From contig NZ_BCFL01000034.1 in assembly GCF_002217755.1 (NCBI RefSeq), positions 62,001 to 126,000 of the forward strand: a DNA stretch of 64,000 nucleotides, in the 5' to 3' direction. How positions within the stretch are numbered: position 1 is the first letter of the stretch; each line of letters begins with the position of its first letter. The notes under the pieces are model-generated. The model was not told the DNA's origin and made no database searches. It was given only the letters and a program-made list of their open reading frames with translations. The stretch comes from Streptomyces hyaluromycini (GTDB lineage Bacteria > Actinomycetota > Actinomycetes > Streptomycetales > Streptomycetaceae). Positions 33,242 to 41,539 of the stretch are shown here, piece after piece. The translations under genes were made by a program, and so were the position numbers.

Positions 33242-33595
33242 TTATCCGGGCGGCCACTGCAGGCCGCGGCCGCCGATGACGTGGGCGTGGGCGTGCCAGA
33301 CGGTCTGGCCGGCGCCGCTGCCGGTGTTGAAGACGATGCGGTAGCTCTCCAGCTTGTCCTCGTCGGCGACGGCCTGGGCCTCACGCAGTATGTCGGCGGC
33401 CGCGGCGGGGTCGCCTGCGGCGAGCTCGGCCGCGTTCCTGTAGTGGACCTTGGGGATCACCAGGACGTGGGTGGGCGCCTGGGGGTTTATGTCCCGGAAG
33501 GCGACGGTGGTGTCCGTCTCCCGGACGATCGTCGCCGGGACGTGGCCTGCGACGATCTTGCAGAACAGGCAGTCGTCCTGGGGTTCCCCGGCCAT
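33242..33595 (-). CDS. HIT-family (HINT-like) nucleotide-binding protein
   Basis: A 117-residue histidine-triad protein that hydrolyses purine nucleoside phosphoramidates. The triad motif is WHAHAHVIGG, and the N-terminal zinc-type DDCLFCKIVAG has two Cys. It starts a cluster with rnz and add. A type-B repeat lies just upstream. Confidence 0.93.
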   Translation of the reverse strand: MAGEPQDDCLFCKIVAGHVPATIVRETDTTVAFRDINPQAPTHVLVIPKVHYRNAAELAAGDPAAAADILREAQAVADEDKLESYRIVFNTGSGAGQTVWHAHAHVIGGRGLQWPPG

Positions 33596-33673
33596 GTCTT
33601 CTCCTCGCCCGGTGATTCAGTGCCCGGTGATCAGCTCCGGGGGCATCGTAGTCGGTCTGGCTGCGGGCCGGTG

Positions 33674-33740
33674 GGGGCTGGTCGCGCCCCCGCGGCGGAG
33701 CCGCACATCGGAACAGCCCCGCGCCCCTTTCAGGTGGGAC
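33674..33740 (-). repeat. Dispersed intergenic repeat, type B, inverted
   Basis: Read on the minus strand: AGGGGCGCGGGGCTGTTCCG, ATGTGCGGCTCCGCCGCGG, then GGGCGCGACCAGCC. It fills most of the gap between the tricorn-like protease gene and the HIT gene. Confidence 0.7.
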
Positions 33741-33753
33741 CAGGCGCCCTTAC

Positions 33754-36700
33754 CTACATCGGCAGCGTCGGCGGAACCTTCGCGGGCGTCGTCTCCAACG
33801 CCTCCAGCGCTATCCGCACCGCTTCGTCCAGTTGCGGGTCCCTGCCCGCCCCCCAGTCCTGCGGCCGCTGTACGACCTCCACGTCCGGGTCGACGCCGTG
33901 GTTCTCCACGCCCCAGCCGTAACCCTCCAGCCAGAACGCGTACTTCGGCTGGGTGACCAGGGTGTCGTCGACCAGGCGGTAGCGGCTGTCGATGCCGATC
34001 ACGCCGCCCCAGGTGCGGGTGCCGACCACCGGGCCGATGCCCAGTGCCTTGATCGCCGCGTTGACGATGTCGCCGTCCGAGCCGGAGAACTCGTTCGCGA
34101 CGACCACGACCGGCCCCCGGGGCGCGTCCTTCGGGTAGCTGAACGGCCGCATGCCGCGCGGCAGGTCCCAGCCGACGATCCGCCGGGCCAGTTTCTCCAC
34201 CACGAGCTGGGAGGTGTGCCCGCCGCGGTTCTCGCGGACGTCCACGACGATGCCCTCGCGGGCCATCTCCACGCTCAGGTCGCGGTGGATCTGGGCCCAG
34301 CCGGGTGCCTGCATGTCGGGGACGTGGAGGTAGCCGAGGCGGCCGCCGGACGACGTGTGCACATGAGCCCTGCGGTCGGCGACCCACGCGTGGTAGCGGA
34401 GCGGCTCCTCGTCGGCGACCGGGACGACCACCGGGTGCCGCAACTCGCCGCCGCCCGCGGGGGACACGGTCAGTTCGATCGCCTTGCCGGCCGTGCCGAC
34501 GAGGAGGGGGCCGGGGCCGGTCACCGGGTCGACCGGGCGGCCGGCGACGGCCACGATCGCGTCGCCGGGGTGTACCGCGACGCCGGGTGCGGCGAGCGGG
34601 GAGCGGGCACCGGGGTCGGAGGTCTCGGTGGGCAGGATCCGGTCGATGCGCCAACTGCCGTCCGGGTGGCGGGAGATGTCGGCGCCGAGCAGGCCCTGGC
34701 GGGCGCCGCCGCCGTGGCCGCCGCGCGGGGTGACGTAGGCGTGCGAGGTGCCGAGTTCGCCCTGGACCTCCCAGAGCAGGTCGACGAGGTCGTCATGGGT
34801 GGCGACCTGCTCGACGAGCGGGCGGTAGCGGTCCAGGACGCCGTCCCAGTCGACGCCGCCGAGGTCGGGGCGCCAGAACTGGTCGCGCATGATGCGGCCG
34901 GTCTCGTCGAACATCTGCCGCCACTCGGCGGCCGGGTCGACGGTCTGCCGGACCCGGGCCAGGTCGACGGTGACGTTGGTGTCGCTGTCGTCGTCGCCCG
35001 AGGCGCGGCGGTCGCTGGGTACGACCTTGAGCTTGCCGTCGGCCCACAGCAGGACGCGTTTGCCGTCGCCGCTGACCTCGAAGTGGTCGGCGTCGGAGGA
35101 GAGGTACTCGATGCGCTGCTGGGCGAGGTCGTAGCGCTCCAGCTCGGTCTTGGGCGCCGGGTCCTCGGGGTGGGCGCGGGAGGCGCCGAGCACGCCGCGC
35201 ACCGGGTGGCGCAGCCAGAGCACGCCGTCCTTGGCGGTGCGCAGCGTGGAGTAGCGGCCGGCCTCGACGGGGAAGGGCACGATCCGGTCGGCGAGGCCCT
35301 CCAGGTCGATGCGGGTGGCGGGGGTGCCCTCCGCGTCCGGGGTCTCGTCCTTGTCGGGGGTCTCGAAGGGACGGCCGTGCCGCTGCGGGCCGAACGGCGA
35401 GGGGGTGGTGGCGGCGAGGGTGATCAGGTGCGGGCGGTCGCCGACCACGAAGGCCAGGTCGAAGACGTGCTCGTCGTAGACCGGGTCGAAGGAGCGGGTG
35501 GAGAGGAACGCGAGGTGTTTGCCGTCGCGGGTGAAGGCGGGGTCGTAGTCCCGGAACCGCAGCGGGGTCGCCTCGGTGACGGTGAGGTCGGTGGTGTGGG
35601 CGATGCGGAGCTGGCAGAGCCCGCCGGCACCGGGGTGGGACCAGGCGAGCCAGCCGGAGTCGGGGGAGAAGGCCAGTCCGGAGACGTCGCCGTCCTCGCT
35701 GCGGTCGACCTCGCGGACCTCGCCCGTCTCCCGCTCGACGAGGAGCAGCCGGCCGTCGTGGGCGGCGACGGCGACCCGGCCGCCGTCGGGGGCGACGGCG
35801 AGGTCCAGGACCCGGCCGAGCTGTCCGGCGGCGATCCGGCGCGGGGTGGAGCCGGGCACGAGCCCGGTCGCGGGGGCGAACTCCAGGGCGTCGTCGCCCT
35901 CGGCGTCCGTCACCCACACCACCCACTCCTCCGCGTCCGCGCGGAAGGTGACGGGCAGCCGGGCCCGCACCCCGGGCTGGGCCGCCAGGGCCCGCGCCGG
36001 ACCGGACCGGTGGGTCACCCAGTGCACGCCGCCGCGCACCAGGACGGCGCTGCCGCGCGCGGTGTGGTCGGGCGAGGCGGAGCTGAACCAGCGGGCCGCG
36101 TTGACGGGATACGGCTGCCGGTCCACCCGGGACCCGCCGAGCCGGATGTCCAGGCGGCGCGGCTCGGCGCCCTCCAGGTCGTCGAGGAGCCAGAGTTCAC
36201 CGGCCGAGGCGTAGACGACCCGGGTGCCGTCGCCGGACGCGTGCCGGGCGTAGAAGCCGTCGAGCGGGGTGTGGCGGCGCAGGTCGGAGCCGTCGGCGAG
36301 GGAGGAGTAGAGCGCGCCCGTGCCCTCGTGGTCGGAGAGGAAGGCGATCCGGTCGCTGGACCACACCGGGTACTCCAGGTTCCCGTCGAGCTCCGCGTGC
36401 AGCCGTTCGAACTCGCCGGCGCCCTCCCGGTCGATCCACAGCTTGCCCGCCGTACCGCCCCGGTACCGCTTCCACCAGGCCGCCTCCCGCCCCATCGGCG
36501 CGGACAGCAGCACGGTGTGCGGCCCGAAGGCGACATGGCCGACCGGGCCGTAGGGCAGGACGGTGGACGGGCCGCCGTCGAGCGGGACGGTGTGGGCCCA
36601 GCTGCGCCGGAGGCTGGCCTGGCCGTGGGTGGTGACCGCGAGGACCCGGCCGTCGGCGGTCCAGCCGCGTACCTGGGTGCGGGCGCTTCCCCAGTGGGTC

Positions 36701-36963
36701 AGGCGGGTCGAGGAACCGCCGTCGACGGGGGCGAGGTGGATCTCCGGGGCGCCGTCGCGGGTGGAGGTCCAGGCGACCGTGGTCCCGTCGGGCGAGATGC
36801 GCGGCAGCGTCACGGGGACGTTGTCGGCGCTGACCCGCCAGGCCCGGCCGCCGTCCAGGGGCGCGAGCCACACGTCGTCCTCGGCGGTGAAGGCGACCAG
36901 ATCGCCGTGGACGTGCGGAAATCGGAGGTAGGACCGCGGTCCGTTCGCTGCACCCTGAGTCAC
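33754..36963 (-). CDS. Tricorn-like protease (S41 family)
   Basis: A 1,069-residue cytoplasmic peptidase that degrades oligopeptides from the proteasome or other proteases. Order: N-terminal six- and seven-bladed beta-propellers (~1-660, with WD/TolB-like repeats), a C1 helical region (~670-760) with a catalytic-His-type GELGTSHAYV, a PDZ domain (~770-860) and the S41 catalytic core with Ser962 in EFSGSDGDIV. Length is that of family members. It is monocistronic between repeats. A 1,078-codon frame on the opposite strand is only its GC-driven shadow. Confidence 0.94.
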   Translation of the reverse strand: MTQGAANGPRSYLRFPHVHGDLVAFTAEDDVWLAPLDGGRAWRVSADNVPVTLPRISPDGTTVAWTSTRDGAPEIHLAPVDGGSSTRLTHWGSARTQVRGWTADGRVLAVTTHGQASLRRSWAHTVPLDGGPSTVLPYGPVGHVAFGPHTVLLSAPMGREAAWWKRYRGGTAGKLWIDREGAGEFERLHAELDGNLEYPVWSSDRIAFLSDHEGTGALYSSLADGSDLRRHTPLDGFYARHASGDGTRVVYASAGELWLLDDLEGAEPRRLDIRLGGSRVDRQPYPVNAARWFSSASPDHTARGSAVLVRGGVHWVTHRSGPARALAAQPGVRARLPVTFRADAEEWVVWVTDAEGDDALEFAPATGLVPGSTPRRIAAGQLGRVLDLAVAPDGGRVAVAAHDGRLLLVERETGEVREVDRSEDGDVSGLAFSPDSGWLAWSHPGAGGLCQLRIAHTTDLTVTEATPLRFRDYDPAFTRDGKHLAFLSTRSFDPVYDEHVFDLAFVVGDRPHLITLAATTPSPFGPQRHGRPFETPDKDETPDAEGTPATRIDLEGLADRIVPFPVEAGRYSTLRTAKDGVLWLRHPVRGVLGASRAHPEDPAPKTELERYDLAQQRIEYLSSDADHFEVSGDGKRVLLWADGKLKVVPSDRRASGDDDSDTNVTVDLARVRQTVDPAAEWRQMFDETGRIMRDQFWRPDLGGVDWDGVLDRYRPLVEQVATHDDLVDLLWEVQGELGTSHAYVTPRGGHGGGARQGLLGADISRHPDGSWRIDRILPTETSDPGARSPLAAPGVAVHPGDAIVAVAGRPVDPVTGPGPLLVGTAGKAIELTVSPAGGGELRHPVVVPVADEEPLRYHAWVADRRAHVHTSSGGRLGYLHVPDMQAPGWAQIHRDLSVEMAREGIVVDVRENRGGHTSQLVVEKLARRIVGWDLPRGMRPFSYPKDAPRGPVVVVANEFSGSDGDIVNAAIKALGIGPVVGTRTWGGVIGIDSRYRLVDDTLVTQPKYAFWLEGYGWGVENHGVDPDVEVVQRPQDWGAGRDPQLDEAVRIALEALETTPAKVPPTLPM

Positions 36964-37009
36964 TCGCTCAGCCTATGCATCGGGGCGTGTTCCCGGTGGC
37001 CGATTTCGA

Positions 37010-37591
37010 TCACTTTCCCTGCACCGGCCAGCACTTGGGGTCGCCCTGGCACCAGACGGTCTTCGTGACGGTCACGGTGGGGCCGGGCTGCTGCCCGTAC
37101 GTGGGCGGCCGGTAGGTGCTGTACGCCGGCCCGGGTGTCGCATCGCAGTCGCCCAGCCCGTTCACCCGGAACCACTCCTTGCCGCCGACCTCGGCGACGA
37201 GGTTCCCGCGCACACAGGCTCCGCTGACGGCCTTGGTGACCCGGCCGGTGACGGTGATGCTCCGGCCGTCCTTGGTCCGGCCCTGGCAGTCGACGGAGAC
37301 GACGGTGGTCGAGGTCGCCGACGGCGTCCTGGCGCTCCCCGTGCTCTTCGTGCTCCCCGTGCTCTTCGCCGGCGAGCCGTAGTTGCCGGTGCAGGTGAGC
37401 CAACTGACGTCGACGTGCTGGCGTTTCAGCTCGGCGGTGGCGGTCTGGTCGGTGGTGTAGGCGACCGTCGCCGTGTTCAGATCGCTCGGCCGGCAGGCCG
37501 CCGCACCACCCACGGCGATCACCGCGAGCCCCGTCACGGCCGCCACCCTGGTCCCGCGCGGCCGGCGCCAAATCCGCCTCAATGCCCCCAT
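37010..37591 (-). CDS. Putative lipoprotein with Ser/Thr-Gly linker
   Basis: A 193-residue exported protein. A basic start (RRIWRRPRGTR) and hydrophobic core end in GGAAAC, consistent with a lipobox (Cys ~33). The chain carries a short tandem KSTGSTKSTGSA linker (~75-88) and pairs of cysteines (LTCTG, VDCQG, GACVRG, GDCDA, VWCQGDPKCW). This pattern is similar to DUF4333-type proteins in actinobacteria. The function is unknown. It lies 46 bases upstream of the tricorn-like gene on the same strand, but no functional link is evident. Confidence 0.6.
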   Translation of the reverse strand: MGALRRIWRRPRGTRVAAVTGLAVIAVGGAAACRPSDLNTATVAYTTDQTATAELKRQHVDVSWLTCTGNYGSPAKSTGSTKSTGSARTPSATSTTVVSVDCQGRTKDGRSITVTGRVTKAVSGACVRGNLVAEVGGKEWFRVNGLGDCDATPGPAYSTYRPPTYGQQPGPTVTVTKTVWCQGDPKCWPVQGK

Positions 37592-37684
37592 GGAGGGCAG
37601 CCTGCCACCGTCCCGCCGGTGACGGTAGGGGGCATACGGCCACTCACGTGTTCGGAGGGGTCCCCCGTGCCGGTGTCCCCTTCT

Positions 37685-37740
37685 TCAGGGATCCTCAGGG
37701 ATCCTCGGGGTTCCTCGGGGTTCCTCGGGGTTCCTCAGGT
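37685..37740. repeat. 10-bp tandem repeat at the end of a dead VOC gene
   Basis: About 5.5 consecutive 10-bp units (TCAGGGATCC twice, TCGGGGTTCC three times, then TCAGGTGCGC). The last unit contains the stop codon of the VOC remnant (37735-37737), so the array extends outward from a gene end. Confidence 0.85.
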
Positions 37741-37872
37741 GCGCAGCAGCAGCCACTCCTGCAGCTCCACCAGGTTCCCCTCCGGGTCCTTGAGGCGGGC
37801 GGCCCCTGCCACAGACCGTTACCGGCGTGCAGCAGGGGCCGCAGAAGCTCCACGCACCTCGGCGTAGAAGCG
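37735..37872 (-). pseudogene. Glyoxalase/VOC-family remnant
   Basis: In one frame the minus strand reads RFYAEVRG (the VOC N-terminal motif RFYxEVLG), then an in-frame TAA, then ARLKDPEGNLVELQEW, the VOC C-terminal metal-ligand motif, and a TGA. The middle ~60 residues of a VOC domain are missing. The intact reading is impossible, so it is a relic. Its 5' side directly abuts the TTGAC end of the IS-like segment at 37873. Confidence 0.7.
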
Positions 37873-38015
37873 TTGACGCCCTCACCTGCGGATGCAGGCG
37901 ATTCCGGTCCGTGCCGTGCGCGGCACCACCACGGGTTCCTGCTTCGCAGGCCCCCGCCGTTCCCCAGGGGGAGCTGGTCTTACGGGACCTCCACAGGCCT
38001 GACTTTCCGCCCGTC
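37873..38015 (-). mobile_element. IS200/IS605-type right-end remnant with omega-RNA-like sequence
   Basis: Read on the minus strand it contains GACGGGCGGAAAGTCAGGC, then GCGAAGCAGGAACCCGTGG, a GTGCCGCGCACGGCAC hairpin, ACCGGAATC, a subterminal CCTGC-N4-GCAGG hairpin (37885-37898), and ends AGGGCGTCAA at 37873. The order and sequence match the 3' end of Streptomyces tnpB elements as I know them: the guide-RNA scaffold followed by the right end. No TnpB reading frame or tnpA is left. The flanking VOC remnant starts immediately after the end. Confidence 0.55.
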
Positions 38016-38126
38016 CGGCGGTAGATCCTGTCGGATGAAGCGACCGTAGCAGCGCAGCTGACTCAACTTGGCGAGTTCCCCCGGCGCCCCCACCTCAAGG
38101 GTCAGGCTTCGCACAAGTGACCGATG

Positions 38127-38885
38127 TCAGGACCACCGGCCGGTGCGGCCCAGCAGCAGGGCCGCGGCCGCCGTTCCGGCGGTCGAGGTGCGCATCACGG
38201 TAGGCCCCAGGGTGTACGCCTTCGCACCCGCCTCCTCGAACAGCGCCACCTCGTCCCGGGCGACGCCGCCTTCGGGCCCGACGACCAGCACGATCTCGCC
38301 CTCGGCGGGCAGCGGTACCTCGGCGAGGGGTTCGCTGCCGTGCCCGAAGTCGGAGTGGAGGACGGCGGCGAGGTCGGCCTTGGCGAGAAGTGCGGCAACC
38401 TGCCTGGTCGTCGCCGCGTCCGCGACCTCCGGGAACCGCAACCGGCGGGACTGCTTGCCGGCCTCACGGGCGGTGGCCCGCCACTTGGCGAGCGACTTGA
38501 GCCCCCGGTCGCCCTTCCACTGCGTGATGCAGCGGGCGGCCTGCCAGGGCACGATCGCGTCGACGCCGACCTCGGTCATGGTCTCCACGGCGACCTCACC
38601 GCGGTCGCCCTTGGGGAGCGCCTGGACGACGGTGATACGGGGCTGTGGGCGGGGCTCCTCCTGGACGCTCTGCAGGCCCGTCACCACCAGCCGGTCCTTG
38701 CCCTCGGCGGCCCGCACGACGCCCTCGATCCAGCGCCCGCGCCCGTCGGTGAGGATGACGTCCTCGCCGGGCTGAAGCCGCTTCACGGAGACGGCGTGCC
38801 GCCCCTCGGGCCCGTCCAGGACGACCTCGCCGCCGGAGAAGTCGGGCACCACGAGCGGGTCGAGCACGAACACCGGAGCGGTCAT
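38127..38885 (-). CDS. rsmE: 16S rRNA (uracil1498-N3)-methyltransferase
   Basis: A 252-residue SPOUT methyltransferase for U1498 of 16S rRNA. The N-terminal PUA-like part (DGPEGRHAVSVKRLQPG) is followed by the knot signature VVGPEGGVARDEVALF and a terminal LGPTVMRTSTAGTAA. The ATG overlaps the nitronate-monooxygenase stop (ATGA), so the two are coupled. It normally follows dnaJ in this order in actinobacteria; here the monooxygenase and a minisatellite intervene. Confidence 0.95.
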   Translation of the reverse strand: MTAPVFVLDPLVVPDFSGGEVVLDGPEGRHAVSVKRLQPGEDVILTDGRGRWIEGVVRAAEGKDRLVVTGLQSVQEEPRPQPRITVVQALPKGDRGEVAVETMTEVGVDAIVPWQAARCITQWKGDRGLKSLAKWRATAREAGKQSRRLRFPEVADAATTRQVAALLAKADLAAVLHSDFGHGSEPLAEVPLPAEGEIVLVVGPEGGVARDEVALFEEAGAKAYTLGPTVMRTSTAGTAAAALLLGRTGRWS

Positions 38886-39964
38886 CCCCGCTCCCCCTCT
38901 CCCTTGGTCGACAACGCTGTCGACGCGGCGGCGAGTTCCTCCGCGAGGGTCTCCACCAGCTGCCCGGCGGGCAGCTCGCGGGCCATCCGGTGCCCCTGCC
39001 CGGCCCACAGGGCCATGCCCTGCGCGTCCGTGGCCTTGGCGGCGGCCTTGCGCAGCGGGGAGGTGAGGTGGTGGACCTCCGGGTAGGCGGCGGGCGCGTA
39101 CGGGCCGTGCTCGCGCATGAACCGGTTGACCAGGCCGCGGGCGGGCCGCCCGGAGAACGCCCGGGTCAGCGCGGTCCGCGTGAACAGCGGGTCGGTGAGC
39201 GCCTGCTTGTGCAGGTCCGCGGCGCCGGACTCCGGGGTGGCCAGGAAGGCCGTGCCCAGCTGCGCGGCGCTCGCCCCCGCCGCCAGTACGGCCGCGATCT
39301 GGCTGCCGCGCATGATGCCGCCGGCGGCGACGACCGGGATCCCCACGGTCTCCCGTATCTGGGCGACCAGCGACAGCAGCCCGATCCCGGACCCGTCGTT
39401 CTCCGGCACGTCCCGGTGGGTGCCCTGGTGTCCTCCGGCCTCCACGCCCTGTGCGATCACCGCGTCCGCCCCGGCCCGCTCGACGGCGAGGGCCTCCTCG
39501 GCGGTGGTGGCGGTGACCAGCGTGAACGTCCCGGCGCGCCGCAGGGAGTCCAGTACCTCCCGGGTCGGCACACCGAAGTGGAAGGAGGCCACGGCCACCG
39601 GGTTGTCGAGCAGCACGGCCAGCTTGGCCTCGTACCCGTCGTCCCGGCCGCTGTCCGGGTCGCCGAGCTCGGTCTCGTACCAGGCGGCCTCACCGGCCAG
39701 CTGATGCGCGTAGACCTCCACGGCGCCGGACTCGGCGTACTCCGGCTGCGGCATGAAAAGGTTCACGCCGAAGGGGCGACCGGTCAGCCCCCGCAGTTGC
39801 TTGATCTCCTGGTACATCCCGTCGGCGGTCTTGTACCCGGCGGCGAGGAACCCCAGCCCGCCCGCCTCGGACACGGCGGCGGCGAGCTGCGGCAGGGAGA
39901 CCCCGCCTGCCATGGGGGCCTGCACGATCGGAAAGGGGAAGAGATCGGTCAGTGCGGAGGACAT
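38882..39964 (-). CDS. Nitronate monooxygenase family enzyme
   Basis: A 360-residue FMN enzyme of the NPD/2-nitropropane dioxygenase family (TIM barrel). The N-terminal PIVQAPMAGGVS binds FMN phosphate, AQGVEAGGHQG is the active-site region with catalytic His, and PVVAAGGIMRG and AAQLGTAFLAT follow. It oxidises nitronates such as propionate-3-nitronate and so protects against such toxins; the physiological substrate is unknown. It is coupled to rsmE by a 4-base overlap. Confidence 0.9.
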   Translation of the reverse strand: MSSALTDLFPFPIVQAPMAGGVSLPQLAAAVSEAGGLGFLAAGYKTADGMYQEIKQLRGLTGRPFGVNLFMPQPEYAESGAVEVYAHQLAGEAAWYETELGDPDSGRDDGYEAKLAVLLDNPVAVASFHFGVPTREVLDSLRRAGTFTLVTATTAEEALAVERAGADAVIAQGVEAGGHQGTHRDVPENDGSGIGLLSLVAQIRETVGIPVVAAGGIMRGSQIAAVLAAGASAAQLGTAFLATPESGAADLHKQALTDPLFTRTALTRAFSGRPARGLVNRFMREHGPYAPAAYPEVHHLTSPLRKAAAKATDAQGMALWAGQGHRMARELPAGQLVETLAEELAAASTALSTKGEGERG

Positions 39965-40093
39965 GACGGCATGTTGTCACGTCCTCCGAACAAGACCGAA
40001 TCGGGCCGCCTCTTTGGCACATGCCAGAAATTTCCCCGAACCACGAACCCCTTGACCTGCTGTCCGACCGAGCCGGGGAGCCTCCGGGGACCA

Positions 40094-40324
40094 CCTCGCC
40101 TCCCGATCAACCAAGCCGAAAAGCGGCCTCGCCTCTTCATTGGCCGAGTCGAAGAGGGGCCTCGCCTCCCAGCCGACCGAGTCGGGGGGCGGCCTCGCCT
40201 CTTCATTGACCGAGTCGGGGGGCGGCCTCGCCTCTTCATTGGCCGAGTCGGGGGGCGGCCTCGCCTCTTCATTGGCCGAGTCGGGGGGCGGCCTCGCCTC
40301 TTCATTGGCCGAGTCGGGTGGTGG
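40094..40324. repeat. 33-bp minisatellite, seven units
   Basis: Seven consecutive 33-bp units start at 40094, 40127, 40160, 40193, 40226, 40259 and 40292. The consensus begins CCTCGCCTCTTCATTGGCCG and ends AGTCGGGGGGCGG; the two units at 40226 and 40259 are identical and the outer ones are degenerate. Being a multiple of three, they stay open in several frames, which produces spurious ORFs with 11-residue repeats. The array lies between nitronate-monooxygenase and dnaJ genes. Each unit has no spacer, so this is not CRISPR. Confidence 0.95.
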
Positions 40325-40344
40325 GTGGGCGAGGTTCCGGGGGT

Positions 40345-40391
40345 CCAGGGGGCGGAGCCCCCTGGTGGGGTCGAAGGGGCGGAGCCCCTTC
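40345..40391 (-). terminator. Double terminator hairpin after dnaJ
   Basis: Two hairpins in series: CCAGGGGGCGGAGCCCCCTGG (21 bases, 40345-40365; sequence quoted as arms CCAGGGGG/CCCCCTGG) and GAAGGGGCGGAGCCCCTTC (40373-40391). Both have the GCGGAGC centre typical of Streptomyces terminators. Confidence 0.75.
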
Positions 40392-40402
40392 ACTGTGCCC
40401 CG

Positions 40403-41539
40403 TCAGCGCCCGTTGAACGCGTCCTTCAGCCGGCTGAACAGCCCTTGCTGACCGGGCTGGAACTGCCCCGTCGGCCGCTCCTCCCCGCGCAGCTTCGCCA
40501 ACTCGCGCAGCAACCGCTCCTGCTCCGGGTCGAGCTTGGTCGGGGTCGTCACCTCGACATGCACGATCAGGTCACCCCGGCCGCCGCCCCGCAGATGCGT
40601 GACACCCCGCCCGTGCAGCGGAATCGACTGCCCGGACTGCGTACCCGGCCGGATGTCGACCTCCTCAAGACCGTCCAGCGTCTCCAGCGGCACCTTCGTA
40701 CCGAGCGACGCCGCCGTCATCGGAATCGTCACCGTGCAGTGCAGATCGTCCCCGCGCCGCTGGAACGTCGAGTGCGGCAGCTCGTGGATCTCGACGTACA
40801 GGTCACCGGCCGGACCGCCGCCCGGCCCGACCTCGCCCTCACCGGCGAGCTGGATCCGCGTGCCGTTGTCGACACCGGCCGGGATCTTCACGGTCAGCGT
40901 CCGCCGCGACCGCACCCGCCCGTCGCCCGCGCACTCGGGGCACGGCGTCGGCACGACGGTCCCGAAGCCCTGGCACTGCGGGCACGGACGCGAGGTCATG
41001 ACCTGGCCGAGGAAGGACCGCGTCACCTGCGAGACCTCACCACGGCCCCGGCACATGTCACACGTCTGGGCGGTGGTGCCCGGCGCCGCGCCCTCACCGT
41101 TACAGGTGTTGCAGACGATCGCCGTGTCGACCTGGATGTCCTTGGTCGTACCGAAGGCCGCCTCGTCGAGCTCGACCTCGATCCGGATCATCGCGTCCTG
41201 GCCGCGCCGCGTACGCGACCTCGGCCCGCGCTGGGACGCCGTACCGAAGAACGCGTCCATGATGTCGGAGAAGTTCCCGAAACCACCGGCCCCGAAGCCC
41301 CCGGCCCCCGCGCCGCCGCTCTGCGAGAGCGGATCGCCGCCGAGGTCGTAGACCTGCTTCTTCTGCGGGTCCGACAGCACCTCGTAAGCGGCGTTGATCT
41401 CCTTGAACCGCTCCTGGGTCTTCGGATCCGGGTTGACGTCCGGGTGCAGCTCGCGCGCGAGCCGACGGAAGGCCTTCTTGATCTCTTCCTGCGACGCGTC
41501 GCGGCGCACGCCGAGAACGGCGTAGTAGTCCGTGGCCAC
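40403..41539 (-). CDS. dnaJ: Chaperone DnaJ (DnaJ2 type)
   Basis: A 378-residue type-I Hsp40. The J domain has HPD in ELHPDVNP (~33); a Gly-rich region (~75-95) follows, then four zinc CxxCxGxG repeats (CNTCNGEG, CDMCRGRG, CPQCQGFG, CPECAGDG) and the C-terminal substrate domains. It stimulates DnaK ATPase. It lies one base after hrcA, so it is in the HrcA-controlled operon with the CIRCE operator upstream; Streptomyces has a second dnaJ in the dnaK operon, hence the DnaJ2 label. Confidence 0.95.
   Translation of the reverse strand: MATDYYAVLGVRRDASQEEIKKAFRRLARELHPDVNPDPKTQERFKEINAAYEVLSDPQKKQVYDLGGDPLSQSGGAGAGGFGAGGFGNFSDIMDAFFGTASQRGPRSRTRRGQDAMIRIEVELDEAAFGTTKDIQVDTAIVCNTCNGEGAAPGTTAQTCDMCRGRGEVSQVTRSFLGQVMTSRPCPQCQGFGTVVPTPCPECAGDGRVRSRRTLTVKIPAGVDNGTRIQLAGEGEVGPGGGPAGDLYVEIHELPHSTFQRRGDDLHCTVTIPMTAASLGTKVPLETLDGLEEVDIRPGTQSGQSIPLHGRGVTHLRGGGRGDLIVHVEVTTPTKLDPEQERLLRELAKLRGEERPTGQFQPGQQGLFSRLKDAFNGR

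Noticed and set aside
33832..37068. 1,078-codon open frame on the plus strand
   Set aside because: It is antisense to the tricorn-like protease. Its composition (long runs of V, G, A, D) is the complement of the real gene in GC-rich DNA; it has no recognisable domains.
40094..40324. CRISPR array
   Set aside because: The 33-bp units are directly adjacent without variable spacers, and no cas gene is present.
40140..40451. Short repeat-containing ORFs of the minisatellite (both strands)
   Set aside because: The 33-bp unit is a multiple of three, so frames stay open; there is no ribosome site and no conserved flanking sequence.
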